This document shows, piece after piece, positions 27,486 to 35,800 of a stretch of DNA of 64,000 nt. This DNA is from Bradyrhizobium sp. SRS-191 (lineage in GTDB: Bacteria; Pseudomonadota; Alphaproteobacteria; Rhizobiales; Xanthobacteraceae). Each line of letters opens with the position of its first letter. The first letter of the stretch is position 1. The stretch lies in NCBI RefSeq assembly GCF_024586915.1, contig NZ_JANBVS010000010.1:1-64000 (forward strand). The letters run 5' to 3'. The notes under the pieces are model-generated. The model was given only the letters and a program-made list of their open reading frames with translations. It was not told where the DNA came from and ran no database searches. A program made the position numbers and the translations under genes.

Positions 27486-29840
27486 TCACGGCTTTTTGAA
27501 TTGCAGCCACTGCCGGCTCTGCCAGGACGGCAGCAGGTCGCTGTAATGCCTGGACATCAGGTTCCCGGATTGGCCGGGCACGATCATGAAGCGGGTGGCA
27601 TCGAGATCGGCGAGATCGACGACCATTCGCATCGTCGAGCCGAAATAGCTCGGAAACCTTCCGACATCATTTGGAAACGAGATCGCGGCATTGCTGATCG
27701 TGTCGGTGCTTCCTTCGGCTGCAGGCTCGAAGTTGGACATTCCCGCAATGACGGGCACGCGCGACCACAGCGGATGGGAAAAAATGGCATGGTGGGCATC
27801 ACCCCAGCGCCAGCGCTCCGACGGCTGACCGAGTCGCGCGACGAGTTGCGAGACGGCGAGGTCGAACGCTGTCGCAATCCTGGTGTCGCACGTTTCGGCT
27901 TCGCTCGTCGTGGGATCGTCGCACCAGTCCGGATGCCGGGTCAGGATCAGGTGAATGACGTCCGGATGGAAGCTTCCATAACTCTGATAGAGAGGCCCGA
28001 GGCGAGGCTGCAGCAACGACCTGTTCAGCTCCTTGAGCCAGGCCGAGAAGATCAGCGGCTCGATGCGATCCGCCGCCATCCGCGCGTCCCACCGCTGCAA
28101 CTGGCGAGCGAGATCTTGCGACAGAGGGGTCGATAATTTGACGTTGCGCAGAAACGGCACGAGTTGCCGGGCGGCCAACGACACCGTGTCGCCCTGGATA
28201 TCACCCATGTCGTCTGCGGAGAATTTCCGGTCCCGCCCAAGCAGCTCCTTGATCCGCTCGGCACGAAAGGGCGGAATCCAATCGCGCGCAAGAAACGGAT
28301 AATCGCCCTCCTGCAACTTGTTGTTGGCGGTCACGATCACGCCGTTCGACGGGTTGAAGCTTGCTGGCAGATCGTCGAACGGGACGATTGCGCTCCAATC
28401 ATGCTTGCCGTCCCAGCCGGGCACCGGCAGCCAGCCGTCGCCCTGGGACCGGATCGGAATCCGCGCCGGCGCGATGAAGCCGATATTGCCCGACGTATCG
28501 GCATAGACATAATTCTGTTGCGGCGCGGTCAGCTTGCGGAGCGCCTGACGGAATTCGTCCCAGTTCTGCGCGCGGCTCAAGCCCCAGGCGGCTTCGGGCG
28601 AGGTGTCTTCGCTGCCGAGCCAGGTCGCCTGCAGCGACAGGACGTGATCGGCGGCCGGAACCTGCTTTGCAAACTCGGCCAGGTCCGAGATCACGGGCCC
28701 GTGCCTGGTGCTGCGAACGGTCATCGCAACAGGCGCTTCGCCTTTGACCGCGATGACCTCCTCGCGTCGCTCGAACGGCTCCGACCCATCGGGCGTCAAA
28801 TAGGCCTCGCGGTTGGCGGCATCGAGCTTCTCTATAAAGAGGTCTGCGACGTCGCTCCGCGTCGCCGTGATCCCCCACGCAATGTGTCGGTTGTGTCCGA
28901 TCAGGATGAACGGAGTTCCGGGAGCGCTTGCTCCGGTCAAGGTTTCCATGGGGGTCTTCACGCGCGCCAGATACCAAGCGCTCGGGATCCCGAATCTCAA
29001 ATGAGGATCGTTGGCGAGCAGCGGCTTTCCCGACGCGGTTCGCTCCCCTGACAGAACCCAGTTGTTGGACGCCTCGAACGCGCCGACACGGTCCGGCAGG
29101 CTGGCATAGATCTGCTCGAGGGGAATGCGGTCGAGCTCGGCCCGCATCCGCTCGAGCACGACGGGCGCCGTTCGCGGGTAGGCCGGAAACAGGACATCGA
29201 GATCGGCCGGCGGAAGCTTGCGCAGCAACTGCGCGTGCAACAGCTCGTCCCGGAAGTTTCCAGTCAGCTCAAGATCGATCAGCTTTGCCCAGAGCAGGCA
29301 ATCTTCTGGACGCCAAGGCTCGAAGCCGACGTTGAGCGCGTAATAATCCGGCGAGAGCGCGCGGGGTCCTGACGTGGCATAGGCGTTCACGCCCTCAGCA
29401 TAGCTGCGCAGCATCGCCTGCACCGGCGCCGAGAGCTGGCGATATTGCTTTTCGACCAACCCGCTCAACCCGAGCGTCCGCATGAAGCGATCGCTGCCCA
29501 GACTCGGTCGGCCGAACCATTGGGACAGGCGCCCTGCCCCGTACCGTCTCGCCAGATCCATCTGGAACAAACGGTCCTGTGCATGAACGTAGCCGAGCCC
29601 AAATGCACCGTCATCGGCGGTCGGCGCCTCGATCGTCGGCAATCCCGCATCATCGCGCGTGACAAGGATCGAAGCGTTCGTCCCAGGCCTCACCAACGTC
29701 AGGGACGATTGCGGCAGGCCGCCATGCAACCAAAGCAGCAAGCTTCCAATGGCAGCCACACATATAAAGAGAGCCAGCGCGACGCCGAGGATGACCCTGC
29801 GCAACACCTTCTTGCGGAAGCCTATCTCACGAACCGGCAT
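27486..29840 (-). CDS. Penicillin acylase family (PvdQ-like) N-terminal-nucleophile hydrolase
   Basis: 784 residues from ATG 29840, chosen because AGGA lies 8 nt upstream; an in-frame GTG at 29870 would add ten residues. The family is made as a precursor, exported to the periplasm and cut autocatalytically so that a serine becomes the N-terminal nucleophile; it hydrolyses amides such as penicillin, acyl-homoserine lactones or acylated siderophore precursors. Here a single hydrophobic segment (about residues 13-35) serves as signal or anchor. The likely nucleophile is the Ser of SNNWVLSG near 257, followed by the usual NDPHL motif. The gene sits directly upstream of the synthetase operon in the same direction but is separated by a terminator-like hairpin. 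A role in removing the fatty acyl group of the peptide is inferred from context; quorum-signal degradation is the alternative. Confidence 0.88.
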   Translation of the reverse strand: MPVREIGFRKKVLRRVILGVALALFICVAAIGSLLLWLHGGLPQSSLTLVRPGTNASILVTRDDAGLPTIEAPTADDGAFGLGYVHAQDRLFQMDLARRYGAGRLSQWFGRPSLGSDRFMRTLGLSGLVEKQYRQLSAPVQAMLRSYAEGVNAYATSGPRALSPDYYALNVGFEPWRPEDCLLWAKLIDLELTGNFRDELLHAQLLRKLPPADLDVLFPAYPRTAPVVLERMRAELDRIPLEQIYASLPDRVGAFEASNNWVLSGERTASGKPLLANDPHLRFGIPSAWYLARVKTPMETLTGASAPGTPFILIGHNRHIAWGITATRSDVADLFIEKLDAANREAYLTPDGSEPFERREEVIAVKGEAPVAMTVRSTRHGPVISDLAEFAKQVPAADHVLSLQATWLGSEDTSPEAAWGLSRAQNWDEFRQALRKLTAPQQNYVYADTSGNIGFIAPARIPIRSQGDGWLPVPGWDGKHDWSAIVPFDDLPASFNPSNGVIVTANNKLQEGDYPFLARDWIPPFRAERIKELLGRDRKFSADDMGDIQGDTVSLAARQLVPFLRNVKLSTPLSQDLARQLQRWDARMAADRIEPLIFSAWLKELNRSLLQPRLGPLYQSYGSFHPDVIHLILTRHPDWCDDPTTSEAETCDTRIATAFDLAVSQLVARLGQPSERWRWGDAHHAIFSHPLWSRVPVIAGMSNFEPAAEGSTDTISNAAISFPNDVGRFPSYFGSTMRMVVDLADLDATRFMIVPGQSGNLMSRHYSDLLPSWQSRQWLQFKKP

Positions 29841-29925
29841 CAGGCACGTCCTGCATGCGCGAGGTGTCACCTCCGCTCAGCCACGAAAAATCACCGTAGA
29901 GGTATGCTAATGATCTTGTGCACGC

Positions 29926-29957
29926 TTGAAATCAACAATAACCTCAAGTTGAGTTGA
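29926..29957. promoter_or_regulatory. Cluster of TTGA/TCAA inverted repeats between acylase and mbtH-like gene
   Basis: The short divergent spacer holds three nested dyads: TTGAAATCAA (29926-29935), CTCAAGTTGAG (29943-29953), and an outer TCAAC (29932-29936) / GTTGA (29953-29957). Placement between two divergent genes suggests a shared operator. No regulator is identified. Confidence 0.35.
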
Positions 29958-29991
29958 TCGACCGGCGTCTTTCCAACAAGGAGATCCAAAA

Positions 29992-30210
29992 ATGGACAGT
30001 GACGACGTGAATTCAGACCGTCTATACTACGTCGTCGTCAACTCTGAGGAGCAGTACTCCATTTGGCGCGCCGATCGCGATCCACCCAAAGGCTGGTCGA
30101 TCGTCGGCGAAAAGGCCGCCAAGCCACAATGCCTCGACTACATCAACAGCGTCTGGACCGATATGCGCCCTCTCAGCCTGCGCCGGCAGATGGCTGCCGC
30201 GAAGCACTAA
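29992..30210 (+). CDS. mbtH: MbtH-like protein
   Basis: 72 residues, the normal length of the family. MbtH-like proteins bind adenylation domains and are often needed for their solubility or activity. Family signatures are visible: NSEEQYSIW near residue 17 and SVWTDMRPLSLR near 53. A strong Shine-Dalgarno (AAGGAGAT) lies 6 nt before the ATG. The gene is divergent from the acylase and synthetase genes, so it is not in their operon but is very probably the partner of one or more of their A domains. It is followed by a perfect hairpin. Confidence 0.95.
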   Translation: MDSDDVNSDRLYYVVVNSEEQYSIWRADRDPPKGWSIVGEKAAKPQCLDYINSVWTDMRPLSLRRQMAAAKH

Positions 30211-30229
30211 GGCTCAACCGCCGTCCATT

Positions 30230-30254
30230 CGCTCGGCAGCACTCGTGCCGAGCG
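30230..30254 (+). terminator. Hairpin downstream of mbtH-like gene
   Basis: Perfect 9-bp inverted repeat CGCTCGGCA / TGCCGAGCG with a 7-nt loop, 19 bp past the stop codon. No T-run follows, so it could be a weak terminator or a 3'-end stabilising structure. Confidence 0.4.
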
Positions 30255-30361
30255 ACAGGGCGTTGATGCGGCTCGACGGCGAACTCGACTTGCCAGAGCG
30301 AAGGCAGGCCCCCTGCCCTGGCCGATCTACCTCGGGACATCGCACAAGCGCGCGCTCTACA

Positions 30362-30539
30362 TTTCGAACAGCGGGCACGGCCAAGCTATCTCGCGGCGGT
30401 CTCCGCCGGAATTGTTCTCTTGGGTGAACCTCTCCTCTCGAACAAGAGGCGCAGGGAAGACCAGGTGTCGGCTGACACCCGCGATCCGCGTGCAGCAGAT
30501 AAGCACGCGGCAGAACCACAGGTTAAGCCCAACATCCGG
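30362..30539. repeat. Dispersed hairpin-rich intergenic repeat, copy A
   Basis: About 178 bp, roughly 80% identical by eye to 52991-53169 in the same orientation. It contains GGTGTC-GGCT-GACACC (30464-30479) and CCGCGTGC-N9-GCACGCGG (30486-30510). It fills most of the 355-bp gap between the convergent mbtH-like and MarR genes (30211-30565); nothing else is seen there apart from the hairpin at 30230. Short ORFs across it are not considered genes. Confidence 0.8.
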
Positions 30540-30565
30540 GGGTGGTTGGGTCGGGACCGAAATCG

Positions 30566-31153
30566 TCAGCGATCCGAAGCTTCCTCGGCTGACATAATCT
30601 CTTCTACCTCCAGCAGGACGCGCTGCAGCAGATCGACCATCACTTTCCTCTCCGTCTTTGAGAGAGAGATTCGCGACGATGTCAGGATCGTAGCCGCGGC
30701 CATCTGCGTCATGGCATCATCGGCGATCCGCTTGCCTTTGGCGGTAAGCTGGATCTGAAACCCACCCTTGTCGGATGGATCCGGGCGCCGCTTCACCAGC
30801 CCTTCGGCCCCAAGCCTGTCAACAATCTTGGTCATTGCCCCGGAGGTGACCAACAACGCCCGAAAGAGATCCGTCGGGCGTCGCGAGCAGTCGCCGCCGG
30901 CACGGCGCAATGCAAACAACACGCGCATGTCCGGGCTGGAAATCCCGAAATTGTTCTTCCACAGGCGATTGCCGTCCCACTCGACAATCCTGCCGAGTCG
31001 TAGAATGTAAATCGGCAACAGATAGTCCAACGGATCGAGGTCAGGCCGCTCCCTCGCCCAGGTCACGGCAATATCGCGTGCAAGTCCGGCAGGCAGGGTC
31101 GCTTTCTTCGTTCGGGCCATGACATTGCTTTCGATGCGGAATTCGAATGACAT
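30566..31153 (-). CDS. MarR family transcriptional regulator
   Basis: 195 residues from ATG 31153; no start has a good ribosome site, and ATG 31120 (weak GAAAG 7 nt upstream) is an alternative 11 residues shorter. MarR proteins are dimeric winged-helix regulators that usually bind short palindromes. A winged helix spans roughly 80-145: LLVTSGAMTKIVDRLGAEGLVKRRPDPSDKG fits the recognition helix and wing, and LTAKGKRI follows. The N-terminal extension of about 50 residues is longer than in the smallest MarR proteins. The gene follows the NTF2-like gene by 109 bp on the same strand; the palindrome at that gene's promoter is a plausible target. Confidence 0.9.
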   Translation of the reverse strand: MSFEFRIESNVMARTKKATLPAGLARDIAVTWARERPDLDPLDYLLPIYILRLGRIVEWDGNRLWKNNFGISSPDMRVLFALRRAGGDCSRRPTDLFRALLVTSGAMTKIVDRLGAEGLVKRRPDPSDKGGFQIQLTAKGKRIADDAMTQMAAATILTSSRISLSKTERKVMVDLLQRVLLEVEEIMSAEEASDR

Positions 31154-31262
31154 CGGCGGCCGGACAGATCGCGGCGGGATCGCGCCCGGCGATCACGTCG
31201 GTAGCGATCCCGTCGCGCTCGGTCGGATCAGCCCGATGATGGCGAGGTCCTGACTCACCCGG

Positions 31263-31697
31263 TCACGAATCGTGATCGCGGATCTCGGTGATCCGGCCTT
31301 CCTGCACGACGATCATCGATTTGAGCGCCATCGCCAGCGTGACGCCGGCCTCGAACCGCCCTGCGATCGTTACGATTGGCGTGCCACGCCATTCGGTGTC
31401 GATCAGCACGACATCGTCCACGACGTGCATCCCGCGAATCTCCGTGAAACGACGATCGGGAAATATGTCGGTGGCCATCCGCTCCAGCATCGCGATGAAG
31501 CTGTCGGCGTCTGCGGCGTAAGCGCCACGACTTTGGTGCGAGAACTGGAAGCGATCGGGGTCGAGCAACGCGCGGAGCGTTGCGAAATCCTTCTCGCAAT
31601 ACGCTTCGATATAGGCCCGCGCAGCCTCGGCTGCCTGCTTCACGCTTTCGAATAACACCACGTCATCCCCTCGGGCTGCCTCTTTATCATCTTCCAT
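31263..31697 (-). CDS. NTF2/SnoaL-like domain protein
   Basis: 144 residues in the longest form. Sequence pattern (AARAYIEAYCEKDFATLRALLDPDRFQFSH near the start, VVQEGRITEIRDH at the end) is that of the SnoaL-like/NTF2 cone fold, a fold used by small isomerases, cyclases and hydrolase-like proteins; the substrate cannot be predicted. Start is uncertain: ATG 31697 has no ribosome site and lies within a predicted promoter, whereas GTG 31661 is preceded by GAGGGG at 5 nt. The shorter protein (132 residues) keeps the full domain. It is upstream of, and probably regulated with, the MarR gene. Confidence 0.8.
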   Translation of the reverse strand: MEDDKEAARGDDVVLFESVKQAAEAARAYIEAYCEKDFATLRALLDPDRFQFSHQSRGAYAADADSFIAMLERMATDIFPDRRFTEIRGMHVVDDVVLIDTEWRGTPIVTIAGRFEAGVTLAMALKSMIVVQEGRITEIRDHDS

Positions 31698-31704
31698 GGA
31701 AGAT
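31689..31704. promoter_or_regulatory. Perfect 16-bp palindrome, candidate MarR operator
   Basis: ATCTTCCATGGAAGAT is a perfect dyad. An outer pair ATCATCT (31687-31693) / AGATGAT (31711-31717) flanks its centre asymmetrically. It overlaps the proposed -10 element, a position where binding would repress. Size matches typical MarR operators. Confidence 0.45.
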
Positions 31705-31728
31705 ATTTGGAGATGATGGAGTTGTCCA
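31700..31728 (-). promoter_or_regulatory. Candidate promoter of NTF2-like gene
   Basis: Minus strand TGGACA (31728-31723), 17-bp spacer, TATCTT (31705-31700); 5/6 and 4/6 matches to the sigma-70 consensus. Transcription would begin near 31693, downstream of ATG 31697, which supports the GTG start at 31661. Confidence 0.4.
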
Positions 31729-31796
31729 GGGTGACGCGCGCAATAGTGATCGACGGGACGTTGCCGCGACCATCGGCCCGACAGGGAGTTGGCGGA

Positions 31797-32030
31797 TCAA
31801 TTTCGCTGCAACCGCTTCAACAGATTCAGGATTGCGCCTGGATCATCACGTGGAGCGCGGACACCGCCTCGCTGCGGACGATCGGCGCGGCCTCGGGCGC
31901 CATCGCCCGGGCGATGCACAGCCGCTGACGCCGGCCGCCGAAAACTGATGCGGAAACAGCTCGGCGGCCTGCGGCGGCAGGTCGATCTCGGCGAGCAGCC
32001 CGCGCACCCGCTCGTCGCGCTCTGTCGGGA
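31797..32030 (-). pseudogene. Frameshifted C-terminal-half fragment of an oligopeptide-type ABC transporter ATPase
   Basis: Three consecutive frames read like the OppF/DppF ATPase core: RVRGLLAEIDLPPQAAELFPHQFS, then after one shift GGRRQRLCIARAM and SEAVSALHV-IQAQ, then after a second shift LNLLKRLQRN and a stop at 31797. The first frameshift falls inside the LSGGQ-type signature. The Walker B aspartate (normally DEAVSALD) is Ser and the D-loop aspartate is His, so decay is advanced. No Walker A region is present; the fragment begins right at the stop codon of the sulfotransferase gene, as if that gene replaced its 5' part. Confidence 0.75.
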
Positions 32031-32846
32031 CTAAACGACGCGAACCTTGTTGGGGTTGCGGGCGGGATCGCGCCAGAAGGCGTCGTTCTCGTATTTGCGC
32101 CAGAGATCGCCGGGAAGCACGGTCTTTCGGCCGGGCGATTCCACGCGGCGGCCGACCTTGTGCAGGCCGGGCGTGCCGAGCCTGCGGTCGAACTCCTCGG
32201 CGTCGAACTCGATGTTCTCGAAATCATGCACGAAGGGCTTCTCGCCGATGAAGTCGTAGACGGCGGCGATCGCCTGCTGCGGCCGCTGCGTCAGCGTCTC
32301 ATAGGTCAGCGCCAGCAGGCAGTCGGTCTGCTCGCCGCAGAACGCCTCGCGCAGCGCATTCCACGCGAACCCCACCATGCCGTTCGGCGCGGCCAGACCG
32401 TCGACGCGCGAGTACACCGTGCCGCCCGGCTCGAAGCTGAAGATGCCCGAGGGCTGGTACTTGTTCTTGCGGATCAGCCGCTCGACGGAATCGAGGATCC
32501 AGGGAATGTCGCGCACGCAGCAAATCACCTTCGCGCGCGGAAACAGCTCGGTCAGCAGCGGCAGCCGCGCGCACCAATTGCGGTTGGTGTCGAACACCAC
32601 GTCGCCTTTGGGCACATCGGCGTAATAGGCCGAGAAGATGCCCTCGATCAGCGCCCTGCGTTGCGCGTCGGTGATGAAGATCGAGGTCTCGTTGCTCATG
32701 CTCATGCTGCGCAGCATGGCATCGACCAGCGAGCCGACCGGCCCGGTCATGCCGGCGCGAAATCGCGGGTTCTGCCGCAGGATGGCGGACAGCAATGTCG
32801 AGCCGGCCCGGGGAAGCCCGGAGATGAAATGGATGTCAGCCTGCAT
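32031..32846 (-). CDS. PAPS-dependent sulfotransferase family protein
   Basis: 271 residues from ATG 32846; a TTG at 32855 would add three. The 5'-phosphosulfate-binding loop is visible at the N-terminus (SGLPRAGSTLL, about residues 8-18) and the 3'-phosphate-binding region as VICCVRDIPWILDS near 107. Such enzymes move sulfate from PAPS to hydroxyl or amino groups on glycans, lipids or small molecules. It lies only 28 bp downstream of the giant adhesin gene on the same strand and is probably cotranscribed with it. No PAPS-synthesis genes are in view. Acceptor unknown. Confidence 0.85.
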   Translation of the reverse strand: MQADIHFISGLPRAGSTLLSAILRQNPRFRAGMTGPVGSLVDAMLRSMSMSNETSIFITDAQRRALIEGIFSAYYADVPKGDVVFDTNRNWCARLPLLTELFPRAKVICCVRDIPWILDSVERLIRKNKYQPSGIFSFEPGGTVYSRVDGLAAPNGMVGFAWNALREAFCGEQTDCLLALTYETLTQRPQQAIAAVYDFIGEKPFVHDFENIEFDAEEFDRRLGTPGLHKVGRRVESPGRKTVLPGDLWRKYENDAFWRDPARNPNKVRVV

Positions 32847-32874
32847 TGTTCTCAAAAGCCTGGAATGCGAGATC

Positions 32875-35800
32875 TTACACTAGCAGAATATCGTGCTGTG
32901 TAAGCTGGGTCGGGTTCACGCCCGTCAGGATGACTGTGTGGTTGGCGTCGATCGCGATGGTGGTGTCAGCCGCCCCTCCGGCGTTGTGCGGATCCGCGGC
33001 GATGGCCGCGAGCGCGGCCGCAGCGTCGGCATAGACGGCGTGGCTGAGCTGCAGGGCATCGTGTGCGACATCGAAGCTGCCGATCGTCGTGTTGCCGGCC
33101 GGCTGCGAGCCGAACTGGAACACGAACGTGTCGTTCGCCGCGGAGGCCGTCAGCACGGCGTTGGGGGCCTGCACCGTGATGGTGTGTGATCCGTCGTTGT
33201 TGGTGACGTCCTGCACGGCCGGGGCGCCATCGGCGCCATAACTGGTCAGGGACTTGATGTAAGGCGGGTTGGCTCCGGTCGTGAACTGGCCCACGGTCTC
33301 GTTCGCCGTCGACGGTGTGAGCAGCGTATTCAGATCCGCATCGCTGGTCGGCATCGTGTTCTGGAATTCGATCTCGAGCGGCGATGCGCCGCTGCCCTGG
33401 ACCAGGATATGCGCGGTGCCGCCGTTCACGCCGATCGCGATGTCGGTGTCGTGGCCGCCATTGACGGACGTGACCGTCACCGCATTCGGGTCGACGCCTT
33501 CGAGATGGATGCGATCGTGCTCGCCGCTGCCGTTGGCCCAGGACAGATCCGTGATCCTGTCGGTGGCGCCGGCGGCGAGTTCGGTCGCGCGGAAGAAGAA
33601 CACGTCGTCGCCAGTGCCGCCGGTCAGGATCTGCGCGCCGGGGCCGCCATGGATCACATCGTTGCCGGACCGGTCGGGCCCGCCGGTGATGATCGTGTTG
33701 CCGCTAGTGGCATCGAAGGCGAAGTGGAAGTCCGACAGCGCGTGCAGGTCCGAGCCACCCACGGTGACGCTGACCGAGCCGCTCGCGCCGTTCAGCACCA
33801 GCACGCCATTGCTGTAGCTCTCGCTGGTCGCATGAAAGCCGTCGACGATGATCTGGTCGCGGGTGCCGAAATTCTCGATCGCGTTGGTCGGCGCGTTCAC
33901 CGCGCTGAACTCCAGCGCGGCATGATCGGCCGGAGAGAAGCTGATCGCGCCGGCGCCGGCGGCGCCATGGGCGATCAGATCGAGCGTGCCGTTCTCGATC
34001 GTGATGCCGCCGGTGAAGGTGTTGGCCGCGCCCAGCACCAGCGTGCCGCCGCCGTCGAGCAGCAGATGCCCTGCGCCGGTCTGGCCGCTGGCATCATGCG
34101 AGCCGGTCATGTCGGCGATGACGCCGGCGAGGGTGATGCTGTGTCCCGCGTCCGGCGCGAAGGTGATGGTCTGATCGCCTTGCAGGAAGATGCCGCTGCC
34201 ATAGGCCGCGCCGGCATGGGCGTCGAACCCGGTCGTCGTGCCCCCGGTCACGCCATCGTTCTGCTCGCTGCCCGAGCCGGCGAAGATCAGCGTGCCGCCC
34301 TGCTGCACGAAGATCGCGCCGCCGGCGCCGAGGCCGCCGCCGCCATAGGCGGTACTGCCGCCGGCGCCGCCGCCGAAGCCGCCCGCGGCACCGGTGAAGC
34401 CGTAAGAGGCGCCACCGCCACCGCCGCCACCGCCGAAGCCACCGGCACCGCCGCCATGCCGGCCCGCGCCGCCACCGCCGCCAAAGCCGCCGGCCCCACC
34501 GTATCCACTGGCGCCAGACGGAAGGACGAACGTGGCGCCGCCACCACCGCCGCCGAAGCCGCCCGCTCCGCCCGTGGCAATCGTGCCGTTGCTGGTATTG
34601 ACGATCCCGACGCCGCCGCCGATGCCGCCGCCGCTACCCGGGTTGCCGTATCCGGGAAAACCGACATAGGCCGCGCTGGTGTAGAAGCCCACGCCCTGGC
34701 CACCGCCGCCGCCATTGGCTCCGCCGAGATAGACCGGGTTGGTACCGACAGTCTGTCCGCCGCCCGAGGCCGCGCCCAGCGCGATGCCGGCACCAGCACT
34801 CGTTCCGGAGTCGTAGGGCCGCGGATGACTACTGCCGGAGGCATGAATGCCAATGCCGCCGCCGCCCTGCAAACCACCGGCGCCGCCTAATCCGCCGCCG
34901 CCGCCATACAGCCAGCCTCCTATGTAGCCGAACGAGCCGCTGCCGTTGCCGCCGACCGCCTTGTCGTTGGCGAAATTGACGTTGGACAACGTCACCGTGC
35001 CGGCCGATGCGATGAACAATCCGCCGCCGAGACCGGCGCCGCCGCCACCGCCGAAATTGCTGTCGCCGCCCTTCGCCACGGCGTTGATGATGCCAAGATC
35101 ATCGATCTCGACGCTGCCGGCGTAGACAAACAGGCCCGGCAGGCCGTGCGCGTCGAGCACGTGGCCATGGCCGGCAATGGTGAGCGAGGCCTCCGGCGGC
35201 AGATTGAAGGCAGGCAGCTGATCACTGAGTTGTAGATCACCGACGATGTCGAACGTGTAGTGCGCACCGCTCTGCGCGCTCGCGCCGGAGACGTCGATCG
35301 CCGCGATCGCCTTGGCGAGATCGGCCGCCGAGGTGATGGTCCAGGTGTTCGCCGCCGGCGTGACCGTGACATCAGCGCCCGCCGAGACCGGTCCGGTGAT
35401 GCCGTCGATGGTCGCGGTCACCGTGATGCTGTGCACACCGCCGCCGACCGACTGGAAATCGCTGGTGACATCGAAATGCCCTGATGCATCGACGGTGCCG
35501 GTGCCGATCACCGTAGTGCCATTGTCGGCATAGAGCTTGATGATGGTCCCGGCCTCGCCGCTGCCCTTCACCTCGACGCGGCCGACCGTGTCCGGCACCG
35601 AGAGCACCGCTGCGACGACGGGCGCGGCCGGAGCGACGCTGGCATCGAATGTGGCTCCGGGGCTGGCATGACCGAGGCTGTCGGTCTGGATCACCGTGAT
35701 GTGCTGGTGGCCTGGGCCGAGCAGCGCGCTTGCGCTTGCGTCGCTCGTGACGTCGAAATGGCCCAAGGCATCGACCGCTCCGGTGCCGATCACGGTATTG

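Noticed and set aside
29941..29959. Resemblance to a SoxR/MerR box (ACCTCAAGTT...)
   Set aside because: One half matches, but the other half is imperfect and there is no -35/-10 pair with the 19-bp spacing such regulators need.
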